Below are positions 33,823 through 42,041 of a stretch of 64,000 nucleotides of DNA, piece by piece. The notes below the pieces were generated by a model. That model saw nothing but the letters and a program-made list of their open reading frames with translations. It was not told where the DNA came from and did no database searches. Source of the DNA: an uncultured Blautia sp. (GTDB taxonomy: Bacteria; Bacillota; Clostridia; Lachnospirales; Lachnospiraceae); NCBI GenBank assembly GCA_937900135.1, contig CALCDJ010000034.1:1-64000 (forward strand), given 5' to 3'. The translations under genes and the position numbers were made by a program. Numbering within the stretch: the stretch's first letter is position 1; each line of letters opens with the position of its first letter.

Positions 33823-35445
33823 ATGGCAAAAGAAATTAAATTTGGTGCAGAAGCAAGAGCCGCATTGGAAAGCGGTGTAAATCAGTTAGCAAATACAGTA
33901 AGAGTAACTTTAGGACCGAAAGGAAGAAACGTAGTTCTTGACAAACAGTTTGGCGCTCCGTTGATCACCAACGATGGTGTTACCATTGCAAAAGAGATTG
34001 AACTGGAAGACGGATTTGAAAATATGGGCGCTCAGCTGATCAAAGAAGTAGCATCCAAAACAAATGATGTAGCCGGTGACGGTACTACAACTGCAACTGT
34101 ACTTGCTCAGGCAATGGTAAACGAAGGAATGAAGAACCTGGCAGCAGGCGCTAACCCGATCATCCTTCGTAAAGGTATGAAAAAAGCAACTGACACTGCA
34201 GTAGAAGCAATCAAAAACATGAGCCAGACCATCAGCGGAAAGAAACAGATCGCAAACGTAGCTGCAATTTCTGCAAGTGATGAGACTGTAGGACAGCTGG
34301 TTGCAGACGCAATGGAAAAAGTTTCCAAAGACGGCGTAATCACAGTAGAAGAATCCAAGACCATGCATACAGAACTGGATTTAGTAGAAGGTATGCAGTT
34401 TGACCGTGGCTATGTATCCGCATACATGTCCACAGATATGGAAAAAATGGAAGCAAACCTGGAAGATCCATACATCCTGATCACAGATAAGAAGATCAGC
34501 AACATCCAGGAAATCCTTCCGCTTCTGGAGCAGGTGGTACAGGCAGGTGCAAAACTTCTCATCATCGCAGAAGATGTAGAAGGTGAAGCGCTTACTACCC
34601 TGATCGTAAACAAATTAAGAGGAACCTTCCAGGTAGTAGCAGTGAAAGCTCCTGGATATGGCGACAGAAGAAAAGAAATGCTGCAGGATATCGCAATCCT
34701 TACCGGCGGCCAGGTAATCTCTGAAGAACTTGGTCTGGATCTGAAAGAAACAACTATGGATCAGTTAGGACGCGCAAAATCCGTAAAAGTAGCAAAAGAA
34801 AATACCGTGATCGTAGACGGATGCGGAAATAAAGAAGACATTGCAAACCGTGTAGCTCAGATCCGCGGACAGATCGAAGAAACAAAATCTGACTTTGACA
34901 GAGAAAAATTACAGGAAAGACTTGCAAAACTGGCAGGCGGTGTTGCAGTAATCCGTGTAGGTGCAGCAACAGAAACAGAAATGAAAGAAGCGAAACTTCG
35001 TCTTGAGGATGCTCTTGCAGCAACAAGAGCAGCTGTTGAAGAAGGTATTATCGCAGGCGGCGGTTCTGCATACATCCATGCATCCAAGGAAGTTGCCAAG
35101 ATGGCAGCAGGTCTGGAAGGAGACGAAAAGACAGGTGCCAACATTATTCTGAAGGCTCTGGAAGCTCCTCTGTTCCACATTGCAGCAAATGCAGGACTGG
35201 AAGGCTCTGTAATTATCAATAAAGTAAAAGAAGCAGAAACAGGCGTTGGATTTGACGCTCTGAATGAAGCTTATGTAGATATGGTAAGCGAAGGAATTCT
35301 GGACCCGGCAAAGGTTACCAGAAGCGCACTGCAGAACGCAACAAGCGTGGCATCCACCCTTCTGACCACAGAATCTGTGGTATCTACCATCAAAGAAGAT
35401 ACTCCTGCAATGCCAGGCGGAAACCCAGGAATGGGAATGATGTAA
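33823..35445 (+). CDS. groEL: chaperonin GroEL
   Basis: 540 residues, full-length GroEL. ATP-driven folding chamber. The N-terminus AKEIKFGAEARAALESGVNQ, the ATP motif VAGDGTTTATVLAQA, and AGGVAVIRVGAATETEMKE are hallmarks. The C-terminal tail is the short Gly/Met-rich GGNPGMGMM. AGGAGG precedes the ATG. Second gene of the HrcA/CIRCE operon. Confidence 0.99.
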   Translation: MAKEIKFGAEARAALESGVNQLANTVRVTLGPKGRNVVLDKQFGAPLITNDGVTIAKEIELEDGFENMGAQLIKEVASKTNDVAGDGTTTATVLAQAMVNEGMKNLAAGANPIILRKGMKKATDTAVEAIKNMSQTISGKKQIANVAAISASDETVGQLVADAMEKVSKDGVITVEESKTMHTELDLVEGMQFDRGYVSAYMSTDMEKMEANLEDPYILITDKKISNIQEILPLLEQVVQAGAKLLIIAEDVEGEALTTLIVNKLRGTFQVVAVKAPGYGDRRKEMLQDIAILTGGQVISEELGLDLKETTMDQLGRAKSVKVAKENTVIVDGCGNKEDIANRVAQIRGQIEETKSDFDREKLQERLAKLAGGVAVIRVGAATETEMKEAKLRLEDALAATRAAVEEGIIAGGGSAYIHASKEVAKMAAGLEGDEKTGANIILKALEAPLFHIAANAGLEGSVIINKVKEAETGVGFDALNEAYVDMVSEGILDPAKVTRSALQNATSVASTLLTTESVVSTIKEDTPAMPGGNPGMGMM

Positions 35446-35496
35446 GCTTTTCCGGAGCAGGACTTCAAAGCGAAGGAAGCATTGGAAATTTCACAG

Positions 35497-35540
35497 ACAA
35501 ACGGGCACAGCGTCATAGACGCTGGGTCCGTTTTGTGGTA
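35497..35540 (+). terminator. hairpin after groEL, possible terminator
   Basis: ACAAACGG..CAGCGT pairs with ACGCTG..CCGTTTTGT, with small internal loops. The T run is short, so termination may be partial. It overlaps the promoter of the next gene. Confidence 0.45.
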
Positions 35541-35544
35541 TAAT
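35516..35544 (+). promoter_or_regulatory. promoter of the DUF6106-like gene
   Basis: TAGACG (35516-35521), 17-bp spacer, TATAAT (35539-35544). The -35 is weak and lies within the hairpin after groEL. Confidence 0.5.
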
Positions 35545-35572
35545 ACTCAGAAATCATACAAGGAGAAAAGAA

Positions 35573-36076
35573 ATGAGTGATTTATATTCTGAATTACTGG
35601 TAAAGAAAGAGCGTACAGCCAAAGACGTAATTATAAAATACGGCCTGATCGCTCTGACTGTACTTGCAGCAGCTGCAGGTCTTTTTATTTCACCGCTGAT
35701 CCTGGTGGTGGCCATAGGTCTTGGAATTGCCTGTTATTTTGTCCTTCCTAAGACAGATCTGGAATATGAGTATCTGTTTGTAAATGGAGAAATGGACATT
35801 GATGTGGTTATGGCGAAGACCAAGAGAAAAAGAGTAAAAAACATAAACATTCAGGAAGCAGAGCTGGTAGCACCGCTGAATTCCCACAGACTGGATTACT
35901 ACAATGGCAATCAGAAATTAAAGGTTCTTGATTATTCATCTGGAAACCCGGAGCACAAACGCTTTGCAGTAATTACCAGAGATGGTTCAGAAACCTGCAA
36001 GATCATCATCGAGCCAGATGATGCTATGGCAGTTTCTATCAAAAATTCAGCACCCAGCAAAGTTTTTTTGGATTGA
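35573..36076 (+). CDS. DUF6106-like membrane protein, unknown function
   Basis: 167 residues. The first 25 are polar, then two adjacent membrane helices (about 23-62: GLIALTVLAAAAGLFISPLI and VVAIGLGIACYFV). A cytoplasmic domain follows with the segment LEYEYLFVNGEMDIDVVMAKTKRKR, which I recall from DUF6106 proteins of Lachnospiraceae. AAGGAGAA precedes the ATG. Its last codons contain the -35 box of the guaB promoter. No function is known for the family. Confidence 0.75.
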   Translation: MSDLYSELLVKKERTAKDVIIKYGLIALTVLAAAAGLFISPLILVVAIGLGIACYFVLPKTDLEYEYLFVNGEMDIDVVMAKTKRKRVKNINIQEAELVAPLNSHRLDYYNGNQKLKVLDYSSGNPEHKRFAVITRDGSETCKIIIEPDDAMAVSIKNSAPSKVFLD

Positions 36077-36101
36077 CACCCTTTTTTATTTTTGTTACAC
36101 T
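36073..36101 (+). promoter_or_regulatory. sigma-A promoter of guaB
   Basis: TTGACA (36073-36078), which overlaps the stop codon of the previous gene, 17-bp spacer, then TACACT (36096-36101). Confidence 0.75.
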
Positions 36102-36157
36102 AGGAAACAAACTAAAATCAAATGAAATGAATATACAAACATAAGGGAGGAAATGCA

Positions 36158-37612
36158 ATGGGTACTATCATCGGTGAAGGCATTACTTTTGATGACGTAT
36201 TGTTAGTTCCGGCGTATTCAAAGGTGATTCCGAATCAGGTAGATGTGACAACATATTTAACAAAGAAGGTTAAACTTAACATTCCTATGATGAGTGCAGG
36301 AATGGACACCGTTACCGAGCATCGTATGGCGATTGCCATGGCAAGACAGGGAGGTATCGGTATCATTCATAAAAATATGTCCATCGAAGCGCAGGCTGAG
36401 GAAGTGGACAAGGTAAAGCGTTCTGAGAACGGAGTTATCACAGATCCATTTTATTTATCAGCTGAGCATACACTTAAAGATGCCAATGATCTGATGGCGA
36501 AATTCCGTATTTCTGGTGTGCCGATTACAGAAGGCAGAAAACTGGTGGGAATCATCACCAACCGTGATCTGAAATTTGAAACGGACTTTAGCAAAAAAAT
36601 CAAGGAATGCATGACTTCAGAAGGTCTGATCACAGCTAAGGAAGGCATCACCTTGGAAGAAGCAAAAAAAATTCTTGCAAAATCCCGTAAAGAAAAATTA
36701 CCCATTGTAGACGAGGATTTCAACTTAAAAGGTCTGATCACCATTAAGGATATTGAGAAACAGATTAAATATCCGCTGGCTGCCAAGGATGCACAGGGAC
36801 GTCTTCTCTGTGGCGCAGCTGTAGGAATTACCTCCAATGTTCTGGCGCGTGTGGACGCTCTGGTGAAGGCTGCTGTGGATGTGGTTGTTGTGGATTCCGC
36901 ACATGGCCATTCCGAAAATATCTTAAAGGCTGTACGCCAGATTAAAGATGCATACCCGGAACTTCAGGTAATCGCTGGAAACGTAGCTACCGGCGCAGCG
37001 ACCAAGGCTCTGATCGAGGCTGGTGCAGATGCTGTGAAGGTTGGTATCGGACCTGGTTCCATCTGTACCACACGTATTGTGGCTGGTATTGGTGTACCGC
37101 AGATTACCGCAGTGATGGATTGCTATGAGGTTGCCAACCGTTATGGCATTCCGGTAATCGCAGACGGCGGTATTAAATACTCCGGCGATATCACAAAGGC
37201 CATTGCAGCAGGTGCCAACGTATGTATGATGGGAAGCATCTTTGCCGGCTGTGACGAAAGCCCGGGAACCTTTGAACTGTATCAGGGAAGAAAATACAAA
37301 GTATACCGTGGTATGGGGTCCATTGCAGCGATGGAAAACGGAAGCAAAGACCGTTACTTCCAGCAGGATGCCAAGAAACTGGTACCGGAAGGTGTGGAAG
37401 GCCGTGTAGCATACAAGGGACATGTGGAAGATACGGTATTCCAGCTGATGGGCGGACTTCGTTCCGGTATGGGATACTGTGGAGCAGAGACCATTGAAGC
37501 GCTGAAGACCACTGGTAAATTCATCAAGATTTCTGCAGCTTCCTTAAAGGAATCTCATCCTCATGATATTCATATTACAAAAGAAGCGCCAAACTACAGT
37601 GTAGATGAATAA
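36158..37612 (+). CDS. guaB: IMP dehydrogenase
   Basis: 484 residues. Oxidises IMP to XMP with NAD, the committed step to GTP. The barrel begins GITFDDVLLVPAYS; a pair of CBS domains lies at about 95-210, and the catalytic Cys303 is in the GPGSICTTR loop. The flap is GMGSIAAMENGSKDRYFQ. AGGGAGG lies 8 nt before the ATG. The amidase gene begins 5 bp after the stop, with no binding site of its own. Links to the purine theme of the window. Confidence 0.98.
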   Translation: MGTIIGEGITFDDVLLVPAYSKVIPNQVDVTTYLTKKVKLNIPMMSAGMDTVTEHRMAIAMARQGGIGIIHKNMSIEAQAEEVDKVKRSENGVITDPFYLSAEHTLKDANDLMAKFRISGVPITEGRKLVGIITNRDLKFETDFSKKIKECMTSEGLITAKEGITLEEAKKILAKSRKEKLPIVDEDFNLKGLITIKDIEKQIKYPLAAKDAQGRLLCGAAVGITSNVLARVDALVKAAVDVVVVDSAHGHSENILKAVRQIKDAYPELQVIAGNVATGAATKALIEAGADAVKVGIGPGSICTTRIVAGIGVPQITAVMDCYEVANRYGIPVIADGGIKYSGDITKAIAAGANVCMMGSIFAGCDESPGTFELYQGRKYKVYRGMGSIAAMENGSKDRYFQQDAKKLVPEGVEGRVAYKGHVEDTVFQLMGGLRSGMGYCGAETIEALKTTGKFIKISAASLKESHPHDIHITKEAPNYSVDE

Positions 37613-37617
37613 TAAAA

Positions 37618-38439
37618 ATGAAAGAATCGAAAAGAACTCATACAAATAAAAAAAGTTCAAACAAAACAGCAAGACCTGCTCATATGCGCAGGTCTTCTGC
37701 TGTTTCTGGAAGTTCTCGATCCACAGCCAGAAGAAAACGTGTTTTGCGAAGAAATCTGGGAATCGGTATTACCTGTGGAATCCTCCTTTGCCTTCTGGTC
37801 TTTATGGGGAAAACCGTCCTTCAGAGAGCCAATGAACGGGATGAGAGAGAACTGCAGGAACTGGTACAGGAGGAAAACGGTCCTCTTCTGTGGCAGAAGC
37901 AGGGCGCTCCCTATATTGACGTACAGCTTTTAACGCCCAATGAATATTCCAGACCACAGATTCCCATGGAATCGGTGCAGTACATAGCCATCCATTATAC
38001 GGCAAACCCAGGCGCAGGAGCCATGGCCAACCGGAATTATTTTGAGAATTTATCAACGACCAGAGAGACAAAGGTCAGCAGCCATTTTGTGGTGGGACTG
38101 GAAGGAGAAGTGGTGCAGTGTATTCCCACGGCGGAAATTTCCTATGCGACCAATGAGCGGAATGTGGATACCATTTCCATTGAAAACTGCCACCCAGATG
38201 AGACAGGTGCTTTTAATGATGCCACATATGACTCTACAGTGAAGTTGGCTGCCTGGCTGTGTACACGATTTGGTCTTACCCAGGATCAGGTGATCCGTCA
38301 CTATGATGTCACTGGAAAGAGCTGTCCAAAATATTATGTAGAACATCCGGAAGCCTGGGAACAGATGAAGGAAGATATTCGGATTCAGATTCAGGAGGAC
38401 TACGCATTGCAGGAAAAACTTCAAAATTCCTCTGGCTGA
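37618..38439 (+). CDS. membrane-anchored N-acetylmuramoyl-L-alanine amidase (amidase_2/PGRP)
   Basis: 273 residues. A very basic N-terminus of about 45 residues precedes one membrane helix (GIGITCGILLCLLVFMG). The amidase_2 domain starts near residue 120: VQYIAIHYTANP with a zinc His, SSHFVVGLEGEVVQCIP, and the distal block VIRHYDVTGKSCPKYY carrying the second zinc His and the catalytic Lys/Cys region. It cleaves the sugar-peptide bond of peptidoglycan outside the cell. The ATG follows the guaB stop by 5 bp and has no Shine-Dalgarno, suggesting coupling. A strong hairpin lies within codons 16-29 (see findings), so the start is less certain than the domain. Confidence 0.88.
   Translation: MKESKRTHTNKKSSNKTARPAHMRRSSAVSGSSRSTARRKRVLRRNLGIGITCGILLCLLVFMGKTVLQRANERDERELQELVQEENGPLLWQKQGAPYIDVQLLTPNEYSRPQIPMESVQYIAIHYTANPGAGAMANRNYFENLSTTRETKVSSHFVVGLEGEVVQCIPTAEISYATNERNVDTISIENCHPDETGAFNDATYDSTVKLAAWLCTRFGLTQDQVIRHYDVTGKSCPKYYVEHPEAWEQMKEDIRIQIQEDYALQEKLQNSSG
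37664..37705 (+). other. strong hairpin inside the amidase 5' coding region
   Basis: AAACAGC and AGACCTGC pair with GCAGGTCT and GCTGTTT around an eight-base loop, with a small internal loop. It resembles a terminator of guaB except that it is followed only by TTTCTGG. It may attenuate amidase expression. Confidence 0.6.
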
Positions 38440-38521
38440 AACTCCCCTCTGTTACCTTTGTATAGAAATGAGTTCTCAGGAGATGTTTCTGTAGAAAAAA
38501 TACCGAAAATTTTTTTCTCTC

Positions 38522-38550
38522 TTGAAAATAGAAGACAAGTATTGTAAACT
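38522..38550 (+). promoter_or_regulatory. sigma-A promoter of the ZTP riboswitch transcript
   Basis: TTGAAA (38522-38527), 17-bp spacer, TAAACT (38545-38550), ending just before the aptamer. Confidence 0.65.
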
Positions 38551-38555
38551 AAAGA

Positions 38556-38665
38556 CAGTAGCTGCATGACTGGCGGAAGTAGGAGTACCTACAGGGAGTG
38601 CAGCGGAAACTTTGTGCCGACCGCCTGGGCAGCCTGGAAACAGAAGGGCTGCCCAGGCGTTTTTT
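38556..38665 (+). promoter_or_regulatory. ZTP (pfl) riboswitch with intrinsic terminator
   Basis: The aptamer has the two conserved blocks: GACTGGCGG (38568-38576) and CCGACCGCCTGGGCA (38617-38631). GGCGG can pair with CCGCC to form the pseudoknot. The second block is also the left arm of a terminator: CGCCTGGGCAGCC (38622-38634) pairs with GGCTGCCCAGGCG (38647-38659), followed by T6. Binding of ZMP/ZTP would hide the left arm and switch transcription on. The two downstream genes make and consume exactly this signal: AICAR transformylase and IMP cyclohydrolase. Confidence 0.95.
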
Positions 38666-38730
38666 CATTTAATAAGGAAGTGGAAGAGGATTCATCCACT
38701 TTTTTACCACAAAGAAAAGGAGAACAGATT

Positions 38731-39444
38731 ATGGAAATGTTATCACTGGAAAAAGAATTAAAAGAGAATTCCTATCCGGGAAGAGGAATTGTCATCGGAC
38801 GGTCCAAGGATGGAACCAAGGCAGTGACAGCTTATTTCATTATGGGCAGAAGTGAAAACAGCAGAAACCGTGTTTTTGTGGAAGAAGGAGAGGGAATTCG
38901 TACCCAGGCATTTGATCCTTCCAAACTTACAGATCCAAGTCTGATTATTTATGCGCCAGTTCGTGTGCTGGGAAATAAGACGATTGTGACCAATGGAGAT
39001 CAGACCGATACCATTTATGAAGGAATGGATAAACAGCTTACCTTTGAGCAGTCTCTGAGAAGCAGAGAATTTGAGCCGGATGCCCCAAACTATACCCCTC
39101 GTATTTCCGGTGTTCTTCATGTGGAGAACGGCACCTATAATTACGCCATGTCTATTTTAAAGAGCAACAATGGAGATCCGAGTTCCTGTAACCGTTATAC
39201 CTTTGCTTATCAGAATGCAGCAGCAGGAGAGGGACATTTTATCCACACCTATCAGTGCGATGGAAATCCGCTGCCGAGCTTTGAGGGGGAACCGAAGTTG
39301 GTTTCTATTCCAGATGATATGGAAGAATTTACGAACATGCTTTGGAACAGCCTGAATGAAGAGAATAAGGTATCTCTTTTTGTCAGATATATTGATATTG
39401 CAACAGGAAACTACGAAACAAAGATTGTAAACAAAAATAAATAA
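38731..39444 (+). CDS. IMP cyclohydrolase, archaeal PurO-like family
   Basis: 237 residues. It closes the ring of FAICAR to give IMP, the last step of purine synthesis, but belongs to the PurO-like family (PF07826 type) rather than the N-terminal domain of bacterial PurH. The visible start PGRGIVIGRSKDG, then YFIMGRSENSRNRVF and SFEGEPKLV, match this family. AAAAGGAG lies 8 nt before the ATG at 38731; the frame is open from 38566, but that part is the riboswitch. Next gene, 20 bp away, is the transformylase, so the pair replaces fused PurH. Confidence 0.9.
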   Translation: MEMLSLEKELKENSYPGRGIVIGRSKDGTKAVTAYFIMGRSENSRNRVFVEEGEGIRTQAFDPSKLTDPSLIIYAPVRVLGNKTIVTNGDQTDTIYEGMDKQLTFEQSLRSREFEPDAPNYTPRISGVLHVENGTYNYAMSILKSNNGDPSSCNRYTFAYQNAAAGEGHFIHTYQCDGNPLPSFEGEPKLVSIPDDMEEFTNMLWNSLNEENKVSLFVRYIDIATGNYETKIVNKNK

Positions 39445-39464
39445 GCCAGAGGGAGAGGATTGTC

Positions 39465-40649
39465 ATGAAGGAATTGGAATTAAAATATGGATGTAACCCA
39501 AATCAGAAACCATCAAAAATCTATCTTGCAGATGGCGGTGAATTACCGATCAAAGTGTTAAGCGGAAAACCGGGCTATATTAACTTTCTGGATGCGTTTA
39601 ACGGCTGGCAGCTGGTACGTGACCTGAAAAAAGCAACAGGACTTCCGGCAGCAACTTCCTTTAAGCATGTATCTCCGGCAGGCGCTTCTGTAGGACTTCC
39701 TCTCACAGAAACGCTGGCAAAGATCTACTGGGTAGATGATATGGACTGGAAAAACTTTTCTCCTATTGCCTGTGCATACGCAAGAGCCAGAGGCGCAGAC
39801 CGTATGTCTTCCTTCGGAGATTTCATTTCTCTTTCCGATGTCTGTGACAGAGATACCGCGCTTCTGATCAAGAGAGAAGTTTCTGACGGTGTAATTGCTC
39901 CTGGATATACAGAAGAGGCCCTGGAAATTCTGAAACAGAAGAAAAAAGGCAATTACAATGTAATTGAAATCGATCCGGATTACGTTCCGGCACCTCTGGA
40001 ACACAAGGAAGTGTTTGGCGTGACCTTTGAACAGGGAAGACAGGAACTTCAGATTGATGATGCGCTGATCTCCAACCTGGTAACGGAAAACAAGGAACTC
40101 ACCGAAGAAGCGAAACGGGATATGAAGATTTCTCTGATCGTATTGAAATATACACAGTCCAACTCTGTTTGCTTTGTAAAGGACGGACAGGCCATTGGTG
40201 TAGGCGCAGGACAGCAGTCCCGTGTACATTGTACCAGACTGGCAGGACAGAAGGCTGACAACTGGTTCCTTCGTCAGTGCCCAAAGGTATTAAACCTTCC
40301 ATTTAAAGATACCATCAGCCGCGCAGAGAGAGACAATGCTATTGATGTCTATATTGGAGAAGAATACATGGATGTTCTGGCAGATGGAGCATGGGAAGGA
40401 ATCTTCACAGAAAAACCGGAAGTGTTCACAAGAGAAGAGAAACGTGCATGGCTGGATCAGCTGACAGATGTGACACTTGGTTCCGACGCATTTTTCCCAT
40501 TCAGCGATAACATTGAGCGGGCGCATAAAAGTGGCGTAACCTATATCGCAGAGCCGGGAGGATCTGTACGCGATGATGCGGTGATTGAGACCTGTAACAA
40601 GTATGGAATGGTGATGGCATTTACGGGAATTCGTCTTTTCCATCATTGA
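39465..40649 (+). CDS. AICAR transformylase, stand-alone PurH C-terminal type
   Basis: 394 residues. Formylates AICAR with 10-formyl-tetrahydrofolate. It begins directly with the transformylase domain: ELKYGCNPNQKP, FKHVSPAGASVG (with Lys/His of the active site), and the C-terminal FFPFSDNIERAHKSGV and GGSVRDDAVIE. The MGS-like cyclohydrolase domain of classic PurH (about 200 residues) is absent. AGAGG precedes the ATG. Co-transcribed with the PurO-like cyclohydrolase from the ZTP riboswitch, and ended by a strong terminator. Some databases call it PurH-like or PurV. Confidence 0.94.
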   Translation: MKELELKYGCNPNQKPSKIYLADGGELPIKVLSGKPGYINFLDAFNGWQLVRDLKKATGLPAATSFKHVSPAGASVGLPLTETLAKIYWVDDMDWKNFSPIACAYARARGADRMSSFGDFISLSDVCDRDTALLIKREVSDGVIAPGYTEEALEILKQKKKGNYNVIEIDPDYVPAPLEHKEVFGVTFEQGRQELQIDDALISNLVTENKELTEEAKRDMKISLIVLKYTQSNSVCFVKDGQAIGVGAGQQSRVHCTRLAGQKADNWFLRQCPKVLNLPFKDTISRAERDNAIDVYIGEEYMDVLADGAWEGIFTEKPEVFTREEKRAWLDQLTDVTLGSDAFFPFSDNIERAHKSGVTYIAEPGGSVRDDAVIETCNKYGMVMAFTGIRLFHH

Positions 40650-40671
40650 TAGATCTTCTTTTTAGAATAAG

Positions 40672-40732
40672 AAACCCCAAAACCGGGTAGACTTTTCGTC
40701 TGCCCGGCTTTGGGGTTTCGGCTGTTTTTTTA
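40672..40732 (+). terminator. terminator of the ZTP-controlled operon
   Basis: GAAACCCC..CCGGG..AGAC pairs with GTCT..CCCGG..GGGGTTTC in a stem of about 20 bp, with GGCTGTTTTTTT after it. Confidence 0.93.
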
Positions 40733-40764
40733 ATAAAAAAAATCCCTTGAATCATCAAGGGATT
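40733..40764 (-). terminator. terminator of the minus-strand tRNA-Gly
   Basis: AATCCCTTGA pairs with TCAAGGGATT around ATCA, followed on the minus strand by a run of T. Confidence 0.9.
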
Positions 40765-40768
40765 GAAG

Positions 40769-40841
40769 AGCGATAGACGGGGCTCGAACCCGCGGTCTCG
40801 ACCTTGGCAAGGTCGCGCGTTACCAACTACGCCACTATCGC
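40769..40841 (-). tRNA. tRNA-Gly (GCC), second identical copy
   Basis: The exact reverse complement of the gene at 58-130, with anticodon GCC (bases 40806-40808 on the plus strand). It has its own promoter 41-70 bp upstream and its own terminator, so it is a single-gene unit. Confidence 0.96.
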
Positions 40842-40882
40842 ATCTGGTGTTTGGTGAGGTGTTTACCTCAGCGACAAGACAT

Positions 40883-40911
40883 ATAATACTACAGGGATGA
40901 GCGTTTGTCAA
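40883..40911 (-). promoter_or_regulatory. sigma-A promoter of tRNA-Gly
   Basis: On the minus strand TTGACA (40911-40906), 17-bp spacer, TATTAT (40888-40883). The rest of the gene-free stretch to 41235 is AT-rich and shows nothing else except a small TGAGGT/ACCTCA inverted repeat in the tRNA leader (40854-40871). Confidence 0.82.
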
Positions 40912-41235
40912 ATGTTTTTTTGAAAAAAATTCAAAAAATACAACGGACAATGAGAAACTGATAAAACTACAATAAAAACAAAAAAATACAAAATCAGGAA
41001 ATGGAGAAAGAAAAATGCAGGTTTTCAGGAAAAACTGAAAAAGAATGGGGAATCAGGAGAAAGGAAGTTGAACAGAATTATGAAATAAGCCAAGAAGAAT
41101 CCTTATTTACAGAATGCCAAAATAATTACCCAGTTTCCAAAGGGGTTACAATATAGTTTATGAAATTTTTTATATAGTATAACCACAGGTCGGAGCTTTG
41201 CGGAGAGCTTCAGACAGAAAAAAGGAATCATACAT

Positions 41236-41622
41236 ATGCATTTCCATTGGAGTAAAATGGAAGATATTATCAATCGGGGAGGCGGAAATCTTTTGATCCG
41301 CGTTTACAATTCTACACCCGATGAAGAATTGGACAAGGTTCAGGACGTACACGTACATATGGATGGTAGGGAAGTGGTAGTTCCCGCAGGAACCCAGGTG
41401 AAGCTTCATCCGGGAGAGAGCATCAGCATCTATCCCTATATGTATCATGATTTTGAGATTGAAGAAGGAACCGGCCCTGTGTTGATCGGAGAAGTGAGTC
41501 AGTGTAATGACGATAATACGGATAATCGTTTCTATAAAAGTGTGGGACGTTTCCCAGAGCTTGAAGAAGATGAGGCGCCCTATCGTCTGCTCTGTAATGA
41601 ATATCCAGAAGCGAAACGCTGA
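41236..41622 (+). CDS. short D-lyxose ketol-isomerase-like cupin protein
   Basis: 128 residues, about half the usual length (roughly 225) of the D-lyxose/D-mannose isomerase family. It starts exactly at the metal-binding motif MHFHWSKMEDI and keeps the core: H-x-H, Glu9, PAGTQVKLHPGESISIYPYMYHDF with the fourth metal His, GEVSQCNDDNTDNRF and GRFPELEEDE. All four likely metal ligands are present, but the N-terminal half (about 90-100 residues) is missing; the frame upstream runs only to a stop at 41161 and shows no family sequence. AAGGA lies 10 nt before the ATG. It could be a functional mini-cupin or a remnant of a deletion; the neighbouring genes are decayed. Confidence 0.7.
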   Translation: MHFHWSKMEDIINRGGGNLLIRVYNSTPDEELDKVQDVHVHMDGREVVVPAGTQVKLHPGESISIYPYMYHDFEIEEGTGPVLIGEVSQCNDDNTDNRFYKSVGRFPELEEDEAPYRLLCNEYPEAKR

Positions 41623-41681
41623 GAGAAATAAAATTTACATTTATCCAAAATAAATACAAAAATCAGGAGAGGAAAAGACGA

Positions 41682-42041
41682 AATAAATCGGAATATCTTC
41701 CTTCCATTTATGAAACCAGTTTTGGAGAAATTCGTCCAGAATGGATAAAAAACATAAAAAAACCTGTGCAGATCCAAAAGGAACCGGAAATGCAGAAAAA
41801 GGATCTGACTTTGCACAGCTACTTTCTTCGCATACGGGAAAACTTCCGGGTAGTGGAATTGGAATGGTTTACAGAAATGTTTCTGGAAAATACTTACCGG
41901 GTGAAGGGTTTCGTACGCGCAGAAGGAAAAAGCTGGTATCTGGACTGTGTGGGAAGCCTGTTTAGTCTGAAGCCCTATGAAGGGGAGGCACAGAACTGGA
42001 ATGAAATTGTAGTGTTATCCGGAAAAAATAGAAAGCTTTGA
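41682..42041 (+). pseudogene. remnant: C-terminal end of a CobW-like GTPase
   Basis: The plus-strand frame that ends at 42041 reads YETSFGEIRPEWIKN, then VVELEWFTEMFLENTYRVKG, SWYLDCVGSLFSLKPYEGEA and NWNEIVVLSG, the C-terminal domain of CobW/YjiA-type proteins. No GTPase domain precedes it: the start of the frame lies in the previous gene's 3' region, and there is no sensible start codon or binding site. The last residues also look cut. CobW-like GTPases often stand beside corrinoid methyltransferase genes, which fits the activase downstream. Family call is moderately sure; that it is broken is clear if the family is right. Confidence 0.6.

Noticed and set aside
38440..38520. Terminator after the amidase gene
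   Set aside because: AAAAAATACCGAAAATTTTTTT offers only A-T pairs; too weak to call.
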